Shown here: positions 1 to 12,636 of the stretch, in pieces
Layout: every line of letters begins with the position of its first letter
Position numbering within the stretch: position 1 is the stretch's first letter
Assembly: GCA_001599815.1 (NCBI GenBank)
Contig: BCIA01000004.1
Coordinates: 4,676,082 to 4,740,081, forward strand
Direction: 5' to 3'
Length of the DNA: 64,000 bases
Origin: Furcasterigmium furcatum
Lineage: Eukaryota; Ascomycota; Sordariomycetes; Glomerellales; Plectosphaerellaceae
Made by a program: the position numbers and the translations under genes
Notes under the pieces: generated by a model
The model's database searches: none
What the model saw: the letters and a program-made list of their open reading frames with translations, nothing else
What the model was told of the DNA's origin: nothing

Positions 1-1
1 A

Positions 2-1090
2 CATGTCGCTTTCGAGATGGACGGTAATCGTCGGTATGCTCGGGGGAAGAAGATGGAGACCATTGAGGGCCACCACCACGGTTTTGAGGCTCTCGCCAGG
101 GTGCGTTGGCTTCCCGGCAGCAGCAGTGATGCGATGCAAGCACTGACGTACATTTTAGGTGCTCGAGATCTGCTACAAGTGCGGCGTGAAGGTCGTCACT
201 GTCTATGCCTTCAGCATCGAGAACTTCAACCGTCCGCAATACGAAGTCGACGGCCTGATGCAGCTGGCAAAAGTGAAACTAGAGCAGCTGACACATCACG
301 GAGATATCCTGGACCGGTACGGCGCCTCGGTCAGGGTGTTGGGGCAGAGGGATCTGCTCCGCAAGGATGTCCTGGAGGTAGTTGATCGGGCGGTGGACAT
401 GACCAAGGGCAACAACAAGTGAGTTCCGAGTCGAACCGCATCCTCTGGCATCGACACAGGCTGACCATATGCAGACACATTCTCAACATTTGCTTTCCCT
501 ACACGGCACGAGAAGAGATGGCAACTGCTATTCGCTCGACAGTAGAAGAATACATGGCACCGCCAGGCCCGAAGTTCACTGCCTTCCCGGCGTCTCGCAT
601 CACTCAGAAGATACTCTCGAAGCATCTGGACGGCACAGAACAGCCGGAGCGCATGCCGACAATTCGTGAGCCGTCTCCGACGCCGTCTTCCCGATCTGAC
701 AACGACATCAACGACGATGGCGCGTCATCATCAACAACACTGCCACCCGGATCTCCGCCGCATGCGCAGCAGCCAGGGGCCGACGGCGCCACCACCCTCA
801 AGAACCCGGAGACAATCACCGCAGAGACTCTCAACAACCACATGTACACAACAGGGAACCCCCCGCTGGACATTTTCGTCCGAACTAGTGGCGTCGAGAG
901 GCTCAGCGACTTCATGCTCTGGCAGGCCCACCAAGACACACACGTCTTCTTCCTCAAGTGTCTCTGGCCAGAGTTTGATCTGAACCAATGGGTGCCGGTG
1001 CTTCTCGAGTGGCAGTGGCGGCAGAAGAAGATTGAGAGCGATGAACAACCGCGCAAGACGAGGGGCCGCAAGGCAGTCAAGGCTGCTTAA
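2..1090 (+). CDS. RER2: Dehydrodolichyl diphosphate synthase (cis-prenyltransferase), 5' partial
   Basis: The gene runs off the left edge. Exons are 2-100, 159-418 and 475-1090, giving 324 visible residues. Both introns have GT donors (GTGCGT, GTGAGT), CTGAC branch sites and AG acceptors, and phase is kept. The visible part opens just before the catalytic MDGNRRYAR motif (the Asp that binds isopentenyl diphosphate). VVTVYAFSIENF, LNICFPYTAREEM and the C-terminal RTSGVERLSDFMLWQ substrate-binding motif follow in the usual family order. A Ser/Pro/Thr-rich insert of about 100 residues separates the last two motifs, as is common in fungal members. The family elongates farnesyl diphosphate with isopentenyl diphosphate in cis at the ER membrane to make dolichol for N-glycosylation. 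The assignment is firm; the RER2 versus SRT1 choice is less so because the N terminus is missing. Confidence 0.93.
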
Positions 1091-2214
1091 GGAGTTGAGT
1101 ATAGATTCGCGGCATGGTACAGAAAGCGTATTCCTAAAGAGGAATTCGGGGAAACCAGTATCGCAAGGCTATTACACAGCGGGTGATTATTTTCAACTGA
1201 TCTGCGCGCGGGGCGCGTCTGGGTTTAGTTGTCAACATGGATAGATCGTTTTCGTGGACAGGAGGGCGGCATGGGATGATACCACAGCACACATCGAAGA
1301 AATTTGGGTTCAGTTTCTGCGACATAATTTCCCATGGATATCGGAGGCTTCAATACATCGGGTGCCCATTCATGGATTGGCAAGAAGCATGCCTGAGAAC
1401 CATTTTCCCTTCGTGTGGAATTGGTTCAATTCGGAGGACCTGCCTGCCAAAGATGGTGGCTGTCCTCTTTAGAACCACGCCGATCAGACATCGGATGGAG
1501 TCTCAGAGAGGATATGACCTCTAGAAAAGGGATTGCTAAGCTCGCCATAGTTCTACGGCCGCCAATTCAGCTTCTGGCTGTTCCAACGACCACCTGCGCG
1601 GCAAACATGTCACTTGGTGCCTGTCTAAATCTCGCTGCTGGATGCGATCGCAATGACGACACTGGTGTTTATCTCTCTGCGGTAAGCCGTCCCGATAAGC
1701 TGCGATAAGAGCTGTGGCTGGTTTTTGAGCCGAGGCCGGCCAATATTCGTCCAGTGATTCGTCCGTCGGGTGGAGCGCGGACAAACTGGCTGGTGGTTCC
1801 TGGCCCATGTGTGGACTCAGACTGTGACAGGACGTCTCCGCCCACCGCACGGCAACAGCCAGAAGCGCAGCAAAGGTCCCCCGAAAAGAGAGTGTGGGCG
1901 GAGGGTGCAGTTTCGCTCGCTCAAGTCGCCCGCCCTTCCACCATTGCTACCCGCACCATCACCTCCCGGCTTCCCACTGCGACCTTTCCAAGTCCTCGAG
2001 CATTCCGACTACGTCGATGCGCTCGTCATGTCGTCTTAGCCTGCCCGGATACTCCTTTTTTTGATTTCCGTTGCAGCTTTTGGCCGTCAGGGCGTTCCAA
2101 GATTCCCCCTCGTTGTTCCAAAGTACGCGCGCGAAAGAAGAATTCCCGTCCGGCGACGACGACTCTTCGCGACCCCTTCACACACCCAGATCTCCCTCGA
2201 CCACTTCCCCTACA
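1091..2214. other. Intergenic region and leader
   Basis: About 1.1 kb between the cis-prenyltransferase stop and the chosen start of the ING-type gene. The last 150 bases are pyrimidine-rich, as expected of a fungal leader. The downstream frame stays open back to an ATG at 2071, so a longer N terminus cannot be excluded. No other gene is seen. Confidence 0.5.
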
Positions 2215-4425
2215 ATGAAATCAGCAAAGCTTCCCGCGTCAGAGGGCTCGTCCAGCCGCAGGTCCCAACCTGCCCGCCAGGCGAGGACCAACCCAGCGCG
2301 CGCGTCCAACTTGAGAGGTGGTCGGGACTCGCTCGTCGGACCTGGCCCCGACCAGCCCATCGACATCTTCCCCGCGATCACCTTCTTTGCCGACGCTGTG
2401 ACGGCTCTTCCCAAAGAACTAGTCCGCCATTTCACCCTCCTCAAGGAGGTCGACGCCAAAATCTACGCTCCCGAAGATGCCCTGTTCAACCTCGTCGACG
2501 CCGCCATGAGCGCCGCCCCTACCCCCGAGCAACCCCGACCGACCAACGATGCCGCCGAACCCTCGGCGCCGGCATCCGCACCCATGAGCGCGCAGAATAG
2601 CTCCAGCGGCGGTCCGGCCGGAGGCCAGGCGCCGGCAGCCCCCTCCGTCAACGAGTCACAAGCTCCTTCGAGCGCCAGCTCCACGAGCGATCCCCGCCGA
2701 CAACTATACCATCAAACTGCCTTCAAGATCCAGGAGATGCTAGGTTCTCTCGAGGAGAAGAACCATGTCATCTCCACTGCCAATGAGGCACTACAAAAGC
2801 AGCTGGCTCGAATTGACGAGGTCTGGCCACATCTGGAGAATGAGTTCAGCGACGAGGCCAAATGGGGCAGCAACAACCACTGGGCATACCCTGAGAACCG
2901 CGCCGGCAATAAGGCAGCTCATGCGGAGCGCTCCAGACGTGAAGGCGCCGCCGCCATCTCGGCCGCCGCCCAGCAGCTTGCAGACGAGGCCGCAGCTCGC
3001 AGTGACGCCAGGAAGCAAGCTCTACAAGCCAAGAAGAACCTCAAGACACAGCACCAGGAGTCGGATTTTGACGACCTCGAGGGCCGTGGCAAAGGCGAGG
3101 CGACAACGAAGAAGGGTGGCGGCAAGGCGCGCAAAGCTGCCGACACCGCTACGAACGTCGGCCTCGGCATTACAAACGGCACATCCAACGGTGCTGCCCC
3201 TCAGCCGAAGCGCCGCAAGGTCGAGAAGCCGTCGGCGACCAATGCGCCGGCCGAGCGGGCCATGGCGACCGTCTTTGGCGGTGATGCGCCCAAGGCAAAG
3301 ACGTCGAGCCCGCGAGGCACCCCGGCGCCAGACGGACCCAAGAAGAGAAAGGCATTGCCCACCGGTAGCACTCAGGCCAAGAAGAGGTATGCCCTGGGGA
3401 GATCAGATTTCTACGCAGAAGACAACCCTCTAACTATGAGAAGCAGGACCGGCCCGACCAACTCTCCATCCGCCGCCTCGTCCCCAGTCATCGGCGCATT
3501 TCCTGACCCGAAGGGGGTGCGCAACTCCCCTGCGCCGACCGCGGTGAAGCCTCCCACCGCTTCTCGAGCGAGGAACAACTCTATCCAGTCAACTGCAGAG
3601 AGCAACAAAGTTCGACCTTCGTCGTCAGCTTCGAACAAGCCCAATGGCAATGTGGTCAACACTCCCGACCTGGCACAGCCGCCCACCTGGGCTCGGGCTG
3701 GTAGCGAACAAAAGCCGGTGACGAAGGAGATAGCCCCGCCACCTAAACCCGAGCCGGTCCGGAAGGACACCGACCCTGCTGAGGTGGGAGCCACACCGAA
3801 CGCCACAGTGAGCAAGAAGGACAAGCCGAAGCTCGAAGAGCCTGAGCATAAGGTGGAATCCACAACGCAGACGCCGACATTATCGGCGGCAGCGACCCCG
3901 GCCCCCCCGGCGGTGCCTGCCGCTCCGGCGACGGTGACCAAGAGCGGCCGCGCGAGCAAGCCGTCGACGCCGGCCATGGCGACATTTCAGGAGGCCCAGC
4001 AGCAGCAACAGCAGCAGCGGTCCCGCACGTCCCGGAACGCGGACGGCAAAGACGGCAAGAGAAAGAAGACGGCGGCGTCGGCGATGCAGGCGCAGGCCGC
4101 GAAACTCGCGGACTCGGACGCGAACAGCAGCAGCATGCAGGGCGACGACGACGATGTCGAGATCGACGCAGACGAGCTGGTGTATTGCTACTGCAATGGC
4201 GTCAGCTACGGCGAGATGGTGGCTTGCGATGCGGAGGGCTGCGAGCGCGAGTGGTTCCATCTCGAGTGTGTCGGCCTCAAGGTGGCGCCCAAGGGGAACG
4301 GTAAGCGGTCACCAACCCTGATGATGTGTGTGAGCAGACGCTAACGTGAGGCTATAGCAAAATGGTACTGCGAGCCTTGCAAGAAGCGGCTGACGGCCAA
4401 CGGCAAGAAGGTGAACGGCCGGTAG
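2215..4425 (+). CDS. ING-family PHD-finger chromatin protein
   Basis: Exons 2215-4300 and 4358-4425 encode 717 residues. The 57-nt intron (GTAAGC donor, CTAAC branch, TATAG acceptor) splits the PHD finger. The N-terminal ING domain (about residues 45-95 and 165-230) includes FADAVTALPKELVRHFTLLK. A long basic, Pro/Ser-rich disordered middle carries a Gln run near residue 598. The C-terminal PHD finger (about 655-708) begins YCYCNGVSYGEMVACD, continues with EWFHLECVGL, and ends after splicing with KWYCEPC, giving the full Cys4-His-Cys3 zinc pattern. ING PHD fingers read histone H3 trimethylated on Lys4 and recruit acetyltransferase or deacetylase complexes. It is much longer than yeast Yng2 or Pho23, and I cannot tell which complex it joins. 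ATG 2215 was chosen for its leader context; ATG 2071 in frame is the alternative. Confidence 0.88.
3997..4018 (+). repeat. CAG/CAA repeat (poly-Gln) in the ING-type gene
   Basis: A short run of CAG and CAA codons encodes a glutamine tract in the disordered linker between the ING and PHD domains. Such tracts vary in length among strains. Confidence 0.75.
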
Positions 4426-7400
4426 GTGGCAGCGATGGCGCTGTGAGCCCGGCCTAGCCCCAGTACGCAGGCCATGTATCGCTATTTCAACTTTTATTTC
4501 GCTTTATTTCGCGAGAAGACGCCGCTGCCTCCGCCGAGAGGTTTCGATACCTACCAGTGCCGACTGCGCGCCGTCGTTTCTTTACGTGTACTTTAAAATC
4601 TTCCACTTGGGGTGGGAGTTTATACCATGGCGTTCGCTGGGTGTTTTGGTCTTTCTGGCGAGTCGGGATAGACGACCGAGGCGCCTATCAGGAGGTTGAA
4701 GAAGCCTACCGGCAAGGAGGGCGATGTTTCCTGGCCATTTTTGGACCTAGGTACCTTATATACGGGGCCTACATGAATGAGAAGACACTTTCCAAGAGAG
4801 TGCTTTTGCTTGTGAGCGCTTGTCGTGATGTGGAGTGCCGGGAAGCTCTCTGCGTCGGAGCAGCATTTTCGACTTTTGTGAATGCCAATATGTGAGTTGG
4901 AGATCTAGCGGATGAGGCTATGTCGTTTTAGGGAGCTGCGTGGTTGTTCGCGGAGATGGAGCAAGGAATAGCGTGAATAGTAAATCTAGAGATGTTGCCG
5001 AAGAGAGGGAGGGTCGAATGGAAGACGACTGCCCTCGTTGGCAGATGTCTCCAATCCTGACTGGCTGTAGATCAAGCACCAGGTACAAGTACTTGTAGCT
5101 GGGATGATCTGAGATGAACGCTTACTGGAATTCTGGCGATCCAGAACGACGACCAACAACTCGATCTCTCGCAGTTCAGGCACCGACAATATGAACGGCA
5201 AGACAAGTGCGTGAGGGGTCCGCCGGTGAGGAGGATGGAGGGGCGTACGTCGCGGAAAAGGGGGGAGGTGCGTGGACTATTTCCTGGGGTAATAGGGGCA
5301 TTCGGGGGACCAGGGCTGCAAAAGGAGGGGCGGCACTAGGGACTCATGGAGTTAGGGAGCCGGGGACCGGGTAAGGGACGCATCGTGACCGGGTGTCGAC
5401 GGCCGGAGTTTGGGATCAGCGTTCCGCGCTGCGGTCGTGTCAGGGGAGTTGAGGTGGGAACCATGGGATGGATGGATGCATATGTACAGAGATGGACGAG
5501 AATCTGGCCGGAGGTTACATGGGTAGGTAGGCGTTGTGTGATTTCCTGTGACCGCCGATGGCTGGCTGTGCGATGGTTTGGATTGTGCCTGATGTTGAGT
5601 CACCGTCCGTGGAATCCCCGACAGAGGCGAAGCGGCGGGCCGGTGTCACGAGGCCTTCATTTTCAAATTAGGCCCCAAACACGGTGGCAGCATGACCACG
5701 GACGGTCGGTGCTGGAAATGAATGGATGGCCCTAGTTCTCCGGGCGGCGCTGGCAAGTCCGGCACCGGTGACAACTTATGCGTGCTGGCGGCTTGTCTCG
5801 GCTTCGGAGGCGGGGAGAGGGAGAGAGACATCCGTAGTCAGAGATTTTCACGATGGTCAATCTTGGTGTTTTTAGCTGGGCGGCGGCCCGGTGGATGCTG
5901 CTGACGCAAGAGGAAGGCCCGAAACAAATTCTCTGGAGATCCATATTTCCATGCATCCTGAAAGTTCAGCGTCCAAGGACACTGAATTTTCTTTTCTTTT
6001 TCTGGATCTGGGAAAAAAGTCCGGGGGTGGCGTCGTCACGGTCCAAACGCTTGGTCGGCGTTGGAGGCTCCAAGGGGCTCGCACAGGGGGTGAGGCCCTG
6101 GGGGGATTAGCGCACATCGGGACGGTCCCGTCCAGCTGGGGCGGGAAGCAGCCAGAAACCAGACAGTCACCGCGAGTGACCCCAGCCAGAAGATCTCCTC
6201 GGCAGGGCCGTGTCCATCAGCCAGCCAGGCCAGCTTGTCAGCGACTCAACGGGGTCAGGTGGGCTGCATGGAATGTTCCATTGGATGGGGATGCCGGGGG
6301 CAAGCGATCCAGCAGGTCGACAGGACAGGGCCTTGAGCAGGCTCAATATATCCACGAGGATCAGTAAGGATGTTGCAACGGCACGTCGAACCACATTACG
6401 TTTGGAAAACCGGTTGTGACCGACGCCCAGCATTGATCAACAGGCAATGTTTCCTGAAGCCTTCCTCCGAGGGGAGGGACAGATACATAGGTGTGAAAGC
6501 GTGTGGCACTCGGGGGCTCGCAAGCTCGGTCGAGGGCGACGACACAACGTGCTCGGCCGTCGCACGTTGACCTGCTCGGAGTTGAGGTCGTACAGGGCTG
6601 CCATGTCGGAGGCTCGGCTGTCATCGCGAAGGCCTGGCCGCCCTGTGTCGACGGGGTCATCTGACCTGTTTGGTTTTGCGCCCATGTTTTGCCAGCTTGA
6701 GAACGGACCACGGAAGCGCTGCTTGCGGCTGTGCCGTTCATACTCGATCGATGCCGCCGCATTCCAGTGGTTGGTTCCTTGTTATTGCTGGTGGTGCCGC
6801 ACGTATGTACGAGGAGACGTTCGTCGACTGATGCAGCAGGCAATGACGTGATGCCCTCATCATTTGTGTCTGGCCGCTTCAGCTCACGCTGGGCTCTCTC
6901 TCACCTCAGGCAATACTTGGTATGTCGGATGCATCCACCGACCGACATCGCCCTCGGCCGGGCACCACCACCAACGACCAGGCAGTTCTCATTAGCAAAC
7001 CATCATCCAATCGTTCCCCGGTCGGCACGCGCTGTCGCCATTGCTGCGGCGAGTGGTGAAGGCTCATGTGACCATGGCAGAGTGACCAGCCGGCGTTTCC
7101 ATTACCCAATTTTTGCCAAAGAGAAACGCCCTTGGGCCCTTGCCGACAGGGCATGTTACTCGATAGGTCCTCGTTCCCATTAAAAAAATTGCCTGTCGGC
7201 GGGCCGCCACAAGGCCGCTGACTTTTGCCTTACGTACAATGACACAACCGGTTTGCTCGGCCGGCACCACCAGCTCATTATAACCCGTCACATAGTCGGT
7301 ACCTCGTCCAAGGAGGTTCGTGCCTGCGTTGACGATGCGTAACAACAACTCCTCCCGCGACCCTCGTCTCTCTCGATCCCCTCTCTATTGCAAGACCTGA

Positions 7401-8227
7401 CCCCGGCATCATCCATTCTCATTCACTCGCTGCGCTGCCAACAGAGAAGGTACCGGAATCTGCACCGTCGCCTTGCCTCATCCGGCACCTGAGTCACTCA
7501 CTCGCTGCTCCAAACGGGCTCAACACCATAAACTCCGCCGAAGCTCTCTCACCACCTCAACACCACCAGAGCTCCGTCCGTCTTGTGTCGCGTCGCCACA
7601 ACTTACCACCACTTCTTCTGCCCGGCATTGACACACACCCCTCCCCGCCGGCCACTCGACACGGCTGCATCGCATCACATCAGCGATTGCGTCAAGCACG
7701 TTCTCCCTGTCGAGCTCTGCTTTGACCTGAGCTAGACACCACACGAGAAGACAGACTGGGGTATCACAGACATCCTGTCTCTCGTTCTCATTTCTCACTC
7801 CCTCCCCTCTCACTCCCCCCTTGCCTACGTACGGATACAGCTCCCTGGACTAGCTCCTCTGGGCCAGTCCGGACTCCAACACATCGACTGCAACAAGTCA
7901 CTTGTGTTCTCGCCGTCCCCGCAGCCCATCCTATAAACCCTTCCTGTTACCTAAAAGTCTGGGCGTCCGGGCGAATCGCGAGACTTTTGCTCCTACTCCT
8001 GCTGCAAGTGGGCCGGTTCCTGGGCCTCGTGGTCTCTCCCTGACCGAGAAAAAGCTTCCCACGACACTCCCGTCCATCTGCCACGACGGTTGAGCCGCCG
8101 CCCTGTCTTTTGGCTTTCCACTCCACGCACGCCTCCCAAAGACAATAATCTCACACAAACTCCACCTCCCCCGGCACACAAGGCTCGTACCTACCTACCC
8201 ATTACCTACCTACCAGGGCAAGCAAGC
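4426..8227. other. 3.8-kb gene-poor region
   Basis: No open frame here has the codon preference or recognisable motifs of the flanking genes, and both strands show only short frames. The last 850 bases (about 7370-8227) are strongly CT-rich and look like an extended promoter and leader for the downstream F-box-like gene, with a TACC/CTAC microrepeat at about 8185-8213. An unannotated non-coding transcript cannot be excluded. Confidence 0.45.
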
Positions 8228-10215
8228 ATGGGACATACCACAAGCCACACCCCCTCCTCCACCACCACTACCACCACTACCACCACCACGGCATACATAA
8301 TGGACCGCCCCGATCTCCTGCGGCGTCCCTCTACCCCGGAGAAGCATGGACGCTCCTCCTTCTCCTCCATCCGCGAAGAATCATCTGGTCCTGCCCAGAC
8401 CTTCACCTCCTCAAAGGTCTCCTCCTACATCCACGACGAAGCCATCATCGACTCGGACGACTCGCCTTCACCACCCGCCATAGACATGACGGAAGTCCAG
8501 TTCCTCCCCCCCGTCACCCAACCCGGCAGCAAGCTCCACGGCAACTGGTTCCCCTCCAACAACTTCAGGGGATGGAAGCAGATCAATGTCAAGGGCAAGA
8601 CTGCCAGCCGGAGCTTCGGTGACCTCCAGGCCCTGCACATGGCCTGGAGCACCCCTCCGGCCCCCAAGAAGGAGAAGAACCGCTACGCCCACGGACACGC
8701 TCCCATCGAGAAGCTCCCCATCGAGATTCTAGGTACGTCGCACCCCTATCACACGAGTAGTCAATGGCGGAGGGCTGACCTCGCAACGTCCCAGGCTCCA
8801 TCATCGAGCTTCTCGTCCTCGATGTGCCGCCCCCGAACAGCACCACCCGCCGAAATGTTGACCTGATGTCTCTGTTGATGTCCTCCAGGACCATGCACGG
8901 CGCCACTCTCAACGCCCTCTACAGGAAGATCACCATCCCGCACTCCAAGGTCTTCCGCAAGTTCCTCAACAACATCGCCGAGCATCACGCCCTCGGCACC
9001 ATCGTCCGCCGCCTCGACTTTAGCCACTTCAACAACGCCACCCTCTTCTCCACCATCAGCGAGCGCAAGGGCACCCGAAACCTCACCTCCGAGACCCTCC
9101 TCCAGTGCCTCAACATGACGCCCCACCTGCAGGAGTTCCTGGCCATGGAGCATATCGACGACGACCTCAGCGCCGACGTACTGCAGAAGCTTTTCATGGG
9201 CCTGCCTAGGCTGCAGGCTGTTGACTTCGCCGGCTGCACCTCGCCCGCCTTCAAGACGGCCTTCAACACCATCGTTCCCATGGAGTGGCCCCAGATCCTC
9301 CCCATCACGCGCCTGTCCTTCCACAAGTGCCTGACCCTCCCCTCCTCCGTCTTCGAGACGATCCTGCCCCGCCTGCCCAACCTGACGCACCTCGACCTCG
9401 CCCAGACCAAGGTCACCGACAAGGCGCTGCACTCGATCCCTCAGACGGCGAGGCTGACCCACCTCAACATCGCCAAGTGCACCCTCCTGACCGCCCCTGG
9501 CATCATCGAGCTCTTCTCCACTCATCAGGCGGTCAGGCACAACCTGGTCTACCTGAGCGTGGCCACCGATGCCAGGAGCAGCCAGCTCCTCTCCAAGGAC
9601 GACGTTGCGGAACTCTTGCCTCTCCTGCCCAAGACCCTGCGCTCTCTGAGCCTCAAGGGCAGCGAGATGGACGAGGCCCACATCGAGCTCCTGCGACCCC
9701 TTACCAAGTACCTCGAGGAGCTCGCCCTCGGCCGTCACATCGACGTTATGGCCGCCTCCAAGCTCTTCCTCCCGGCCCCGAAGGATAAGGACGCCGACAA
9801 TGAGAAGAACGGCGAGGTGGACGCCGACAAGATGGACGTCGACGAGGAGGAGGAGGAGCCGGCCACCCTCCGCTACCTCGACCTCTCGGACCTGTGGGGC
9901 AACGAGCTCGACCTCGGTACCCTCTTCTCCAAGAAGTGTTGCTTGCTGCGCGCCGAGTCGGTACCTCTCGAGGTTCTCGAGGTCTCCGACCAGAGCTACA
10001 AGAGCCTCTCGCGCAACAAGGCCCTCGACCAGGTCGGCTGGTTCCTCAAGGAGATTGGTAGCCGGTGCTGGATGGTGCGCATCCAGAAGGACGGCGACCG
10101 CGGTCACCGGTGGTGGAAGATGGGCGCCGAGAACTGGGGGATGCGGAAGATCCCCGTCGCTCGCGCTGACGTGGGCGGCATGTACGGCTCGTTCATGTTT
10201 GGACGGAAGCTGTGA
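8228..10215 (+). CDS. F-box-like leucine-rich repeat protein
   Basis: Exons 8228-8732 and 8795-10215 encode 641 residues. The 62-nt intron (GTACGT donor, GCTGAC branch, CCAG acceptor) splits a Gly codon inside an F-box-like segment that reads EKLPIEILGSIIELLVLDVP (about residues 159-178). Residues 200-440 contain leucine-rich repeats of the AMN1/GRR1 cysteine-containing kind, for example LPNLTHLDLAQTKVTDKAL. An acidic insert (DADNEKNGEVDADKMDVDEE) interrupts the repeats. The C terminus (RWWKMGAENWGMRK to MYGSFMFGRKL) resembles a tail I associate with a conserved fungal LRR family. F-box proteins bind Skp1 and recruit substrates to SCF ubiquitin ligases; that role is inferred. The N terminus holds a Ser/Thr run encoded by an ACC-rich repeat. 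An in-frame ATG at 8300 is an equally possible start. Confidence 0.8.
8256..8290 (+). repeat. ACC-rich microsatellite in coding start
   Basis: A run of ACC and ACT triplets encodes a threonine stretch between the two candidate start codons (8228 and 8300) of the F-box-like gene. If 8300 is the true start, this repeat lies in the leader. Confidence 0.7.
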
Positions 10216-11088
10216 GAAGGAGCTTTTCGGCAAGCTCCTCTTTTCGGACGTGGCAACGAAGCGAAGCGGCCATGATCCTTTTCTCGTTCTGCTTTCCATT
10301 GCGTCTCTCGACTTGGCGCAACTATACCCCCTGTTGGATTCCTCCTTCTCGTCGGCTGTTTGAAATGAGCGATTGCATATTGCGACGAAAAGACACGACG
10401 AAAGCATGGTGGCATTGCATAGCAGGGGCGGGCGATTTTTCATTTTGACCTCCGGACACGAGGCTCTCTGCTCTATTTGCTTCGAAAAATGTTTCCCCTC
10501 ATATCTGATTTTCTGCTGGGCGTTCAGGGCATTACCTGGGAGGGGGTCACAAAAGCTGCTTTTTTTTCACTGATGAATCGGATAGCGAAAATCGGGCATA
10601 TTGACAGTCAAAAAAAGTGGTTGTCATGGTGGTTTCTGTTCATTGGAGACGGGCGGCAAACGGTTGATTCCCCTCTGTATTTCAGAGCGAGTTGGGGTTC
10701 CATATGAAAGCACGATGTATTCAAACCAGCAGCTTAATCAAACAACTAGCCAAAACTCAGTCCTGCATCTTCGCGTCTCTTGACCTGTGATGACCGCCCG
10801 ATCTTCAGTGGTTCAGGGGTTGCTGACAGGAGACAGGAGTGCCCCTCGACGGCGGCCGTGCTGTAAGTGGGCTGTCCAATGGGAAGCTCCAGCGCGCAAG
10901 TTCAACTTGTCCTTTGTCGACCAGTGACGTACGTCTGTCAAGCCGCCGTCTTTCATCCCCAAAACCACGACCGTTGATAACTAGTCGCGACTGGATCGTC
11001 TCGATCCCTTAGTTCCCGTCGTCTTTTTGACAGCGTGGATTTTCTTGATCTTCGCATTACTGCCTGACGCCCGCCAAACACCGCCATC
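10216..11088. other. Intergenic region
   Basis: About 870 bases between two plus-strand genes. I see a T-rich 3' flank and then the promoter of the next gene; no coding or RNA gene is supported. Confidence 0.5.
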
Positions 11089-12255
11089 ATGGCGTTGACG
11101 TGGGGAAAGTAAGCATCATCTTCTTCAACTCCATCCTCCTGGTGCCAACTTCGCCGCTGACCTCCTCTTCGCAGCATCCGCTCCCTCGCCCTCTTCTTCG
11201 GCCCCATCCTCCTTCCAAAGGCCATCGCCTACTACAACAACCTCCGCCGTGACCAAAAAGCTGCCAAACAACCCATCGTGCCCGTCCCGACCAATGTATT
11301 CGGCGCCATCACATTCCTAGCCGTCCTCGGCTTCCTCCTCATCCTCAAGGCGACTCCCTTCTTCGCCCCCGAAAATGTCTTCGTCACAACCCAGTCCCGC
11401 CTCCAAATTCCTGTCGACGTCCTCTTCAACCGCCTTGCCTCCCTGCGCCCGGGCAACGCCCTCACCCTCCACGACGAGGCCCTCCGCGCACGCTTCGTCA
11501 ACGTAGAATCCCGCCTGCTCTACTTCCAATTCGGCCCCGACGCCCTCGCCGAGTGCCCCTTCTGCCGCGCCGACGATCCGACAAGCTACTTCTACTATGC
11601 CCTCCCCGCGCTCCTCGCGCCCCACGTCGCCAACCTCCTCGCCCTCGCGGCAGCGACCTCCCGCCCCCTCACCGGCGCCCACGGTGCCCTCTGGCGCCAG
11701 AAGGCAACCATCGCCGCCGTTGCCCTCGCCTGCGCGGACATCTACCTGACCCAGTCCTTCGACGCGCGCTCCAACGCCGCCGCCCTGCGCCTCGGCGAGA
11801 TCAACCCCTTCCACTGGCGCGCCCGCTCCCTCCGCCTCCTCTCCCTCGCCCTCCTCGACGGCGCCCTCGCCACCGTCCTCTACCTCTCCAGCACGAACCG
11901 CCTCTTCGCCGCGCCGCCCTCCCAGGCCGTGCGGCTGCGCGACTCGAACCGCGCCATCGCCGCGCTCCGGAGCAAGATCTCCGCGCTCGGCATCGTGCGC
12001 AACGCCGGCGTGAGGGACGAGGGCCTGCGGTCCAAGACGGCGGCGTACTGGGCGCACGAGGTGCGGCTGATGGGGGAGATCATGGAGGAGCGAGAGGTCG
12101 TGGAGGGGATCAATGATGCGATCGGGAGCGGGAGGATCAATGTCGAGAGGATCGAGCAGGATGCGGAGGAGTATGCGGCGGGGGTTGTGGCGCCGCACAT
12201 GAAGAGCGGGCAGGAGAGGGATGGGAATGCCGCACCGACGACGCTGGTGGGATGA
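11089..12255 (+). CDS. Conserved-looking multi-pass membrane protein, function unknown
   Basis: Exons 11089-11108 and 11175-12255 encode 366 residues. The first exon is only 20 nt; the 66-nt intron has GTAAGC, GCTGAC and GCAG signals. I do not recognise the family. Hydrophobic segments lie at about residues 9-27, 48-66, 165-185, 197-215 and 240-260. A central LLYFQFGPDALAECPFC stretch followed by DDPTSYFYYALP looks like a conserved core, with a CxxC-like cysteine pair. The C-terminal 100 residues are hydrophilic and helical and end at the compartment-facing tail. The architecture suggests an ER or organelle membrane protein. Third positions are almost all C in the middle of the gene, so long open frames on the other strand here are shadows. 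Confidence 0.75.
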
Positions 12256-12636
12256 TTCTGCGGTGCCTCGTTCGTCCTCAAAATAGATTCATGTCATGGC
12301 ATTTATATAATGGCATAGAGCACAGAGCTTCTGAGAGAATATGAGAATATGATCATGATGCGCAGCGAAATGGGGTTGCTTCATGTTTCCGAGTCTCGAA
12401 GATCATCTTAGACGAGGAAGACTGGGACGAACCCTCGATCACCTTGTTGTAAGCTCATACACTGAGCATTCTCGTTTGCGGGCGAGCGTTGCGCCCATCT
12501 ACTTTGGACAGCACCACACATGCATCATGCCCTCGTCTCACCGCCCTCCCGATCCCCAAACATGCAACGCCATGGAAAATGCTCTCGCCCTCGGGACTTC
12601 ACCCGCCATCATTAGATTAATCCTCCCCGCTCGCTA
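12256..12636. other. Convergent intergenic spacer
   Basis: A 381-base AT-richer spacer between a plus-strand gene and the minus-strand RUD3 gene, holding both 3' untranslated regions. No gene is seen. Confidence 0.5.

Noticed and set aside
8761..10443. 560-codon open frame antisense to the F-box-like gene
   Set aside because: Shadow of a GC-biased LRR coding region. The sense strand has the intron, motifs and start.
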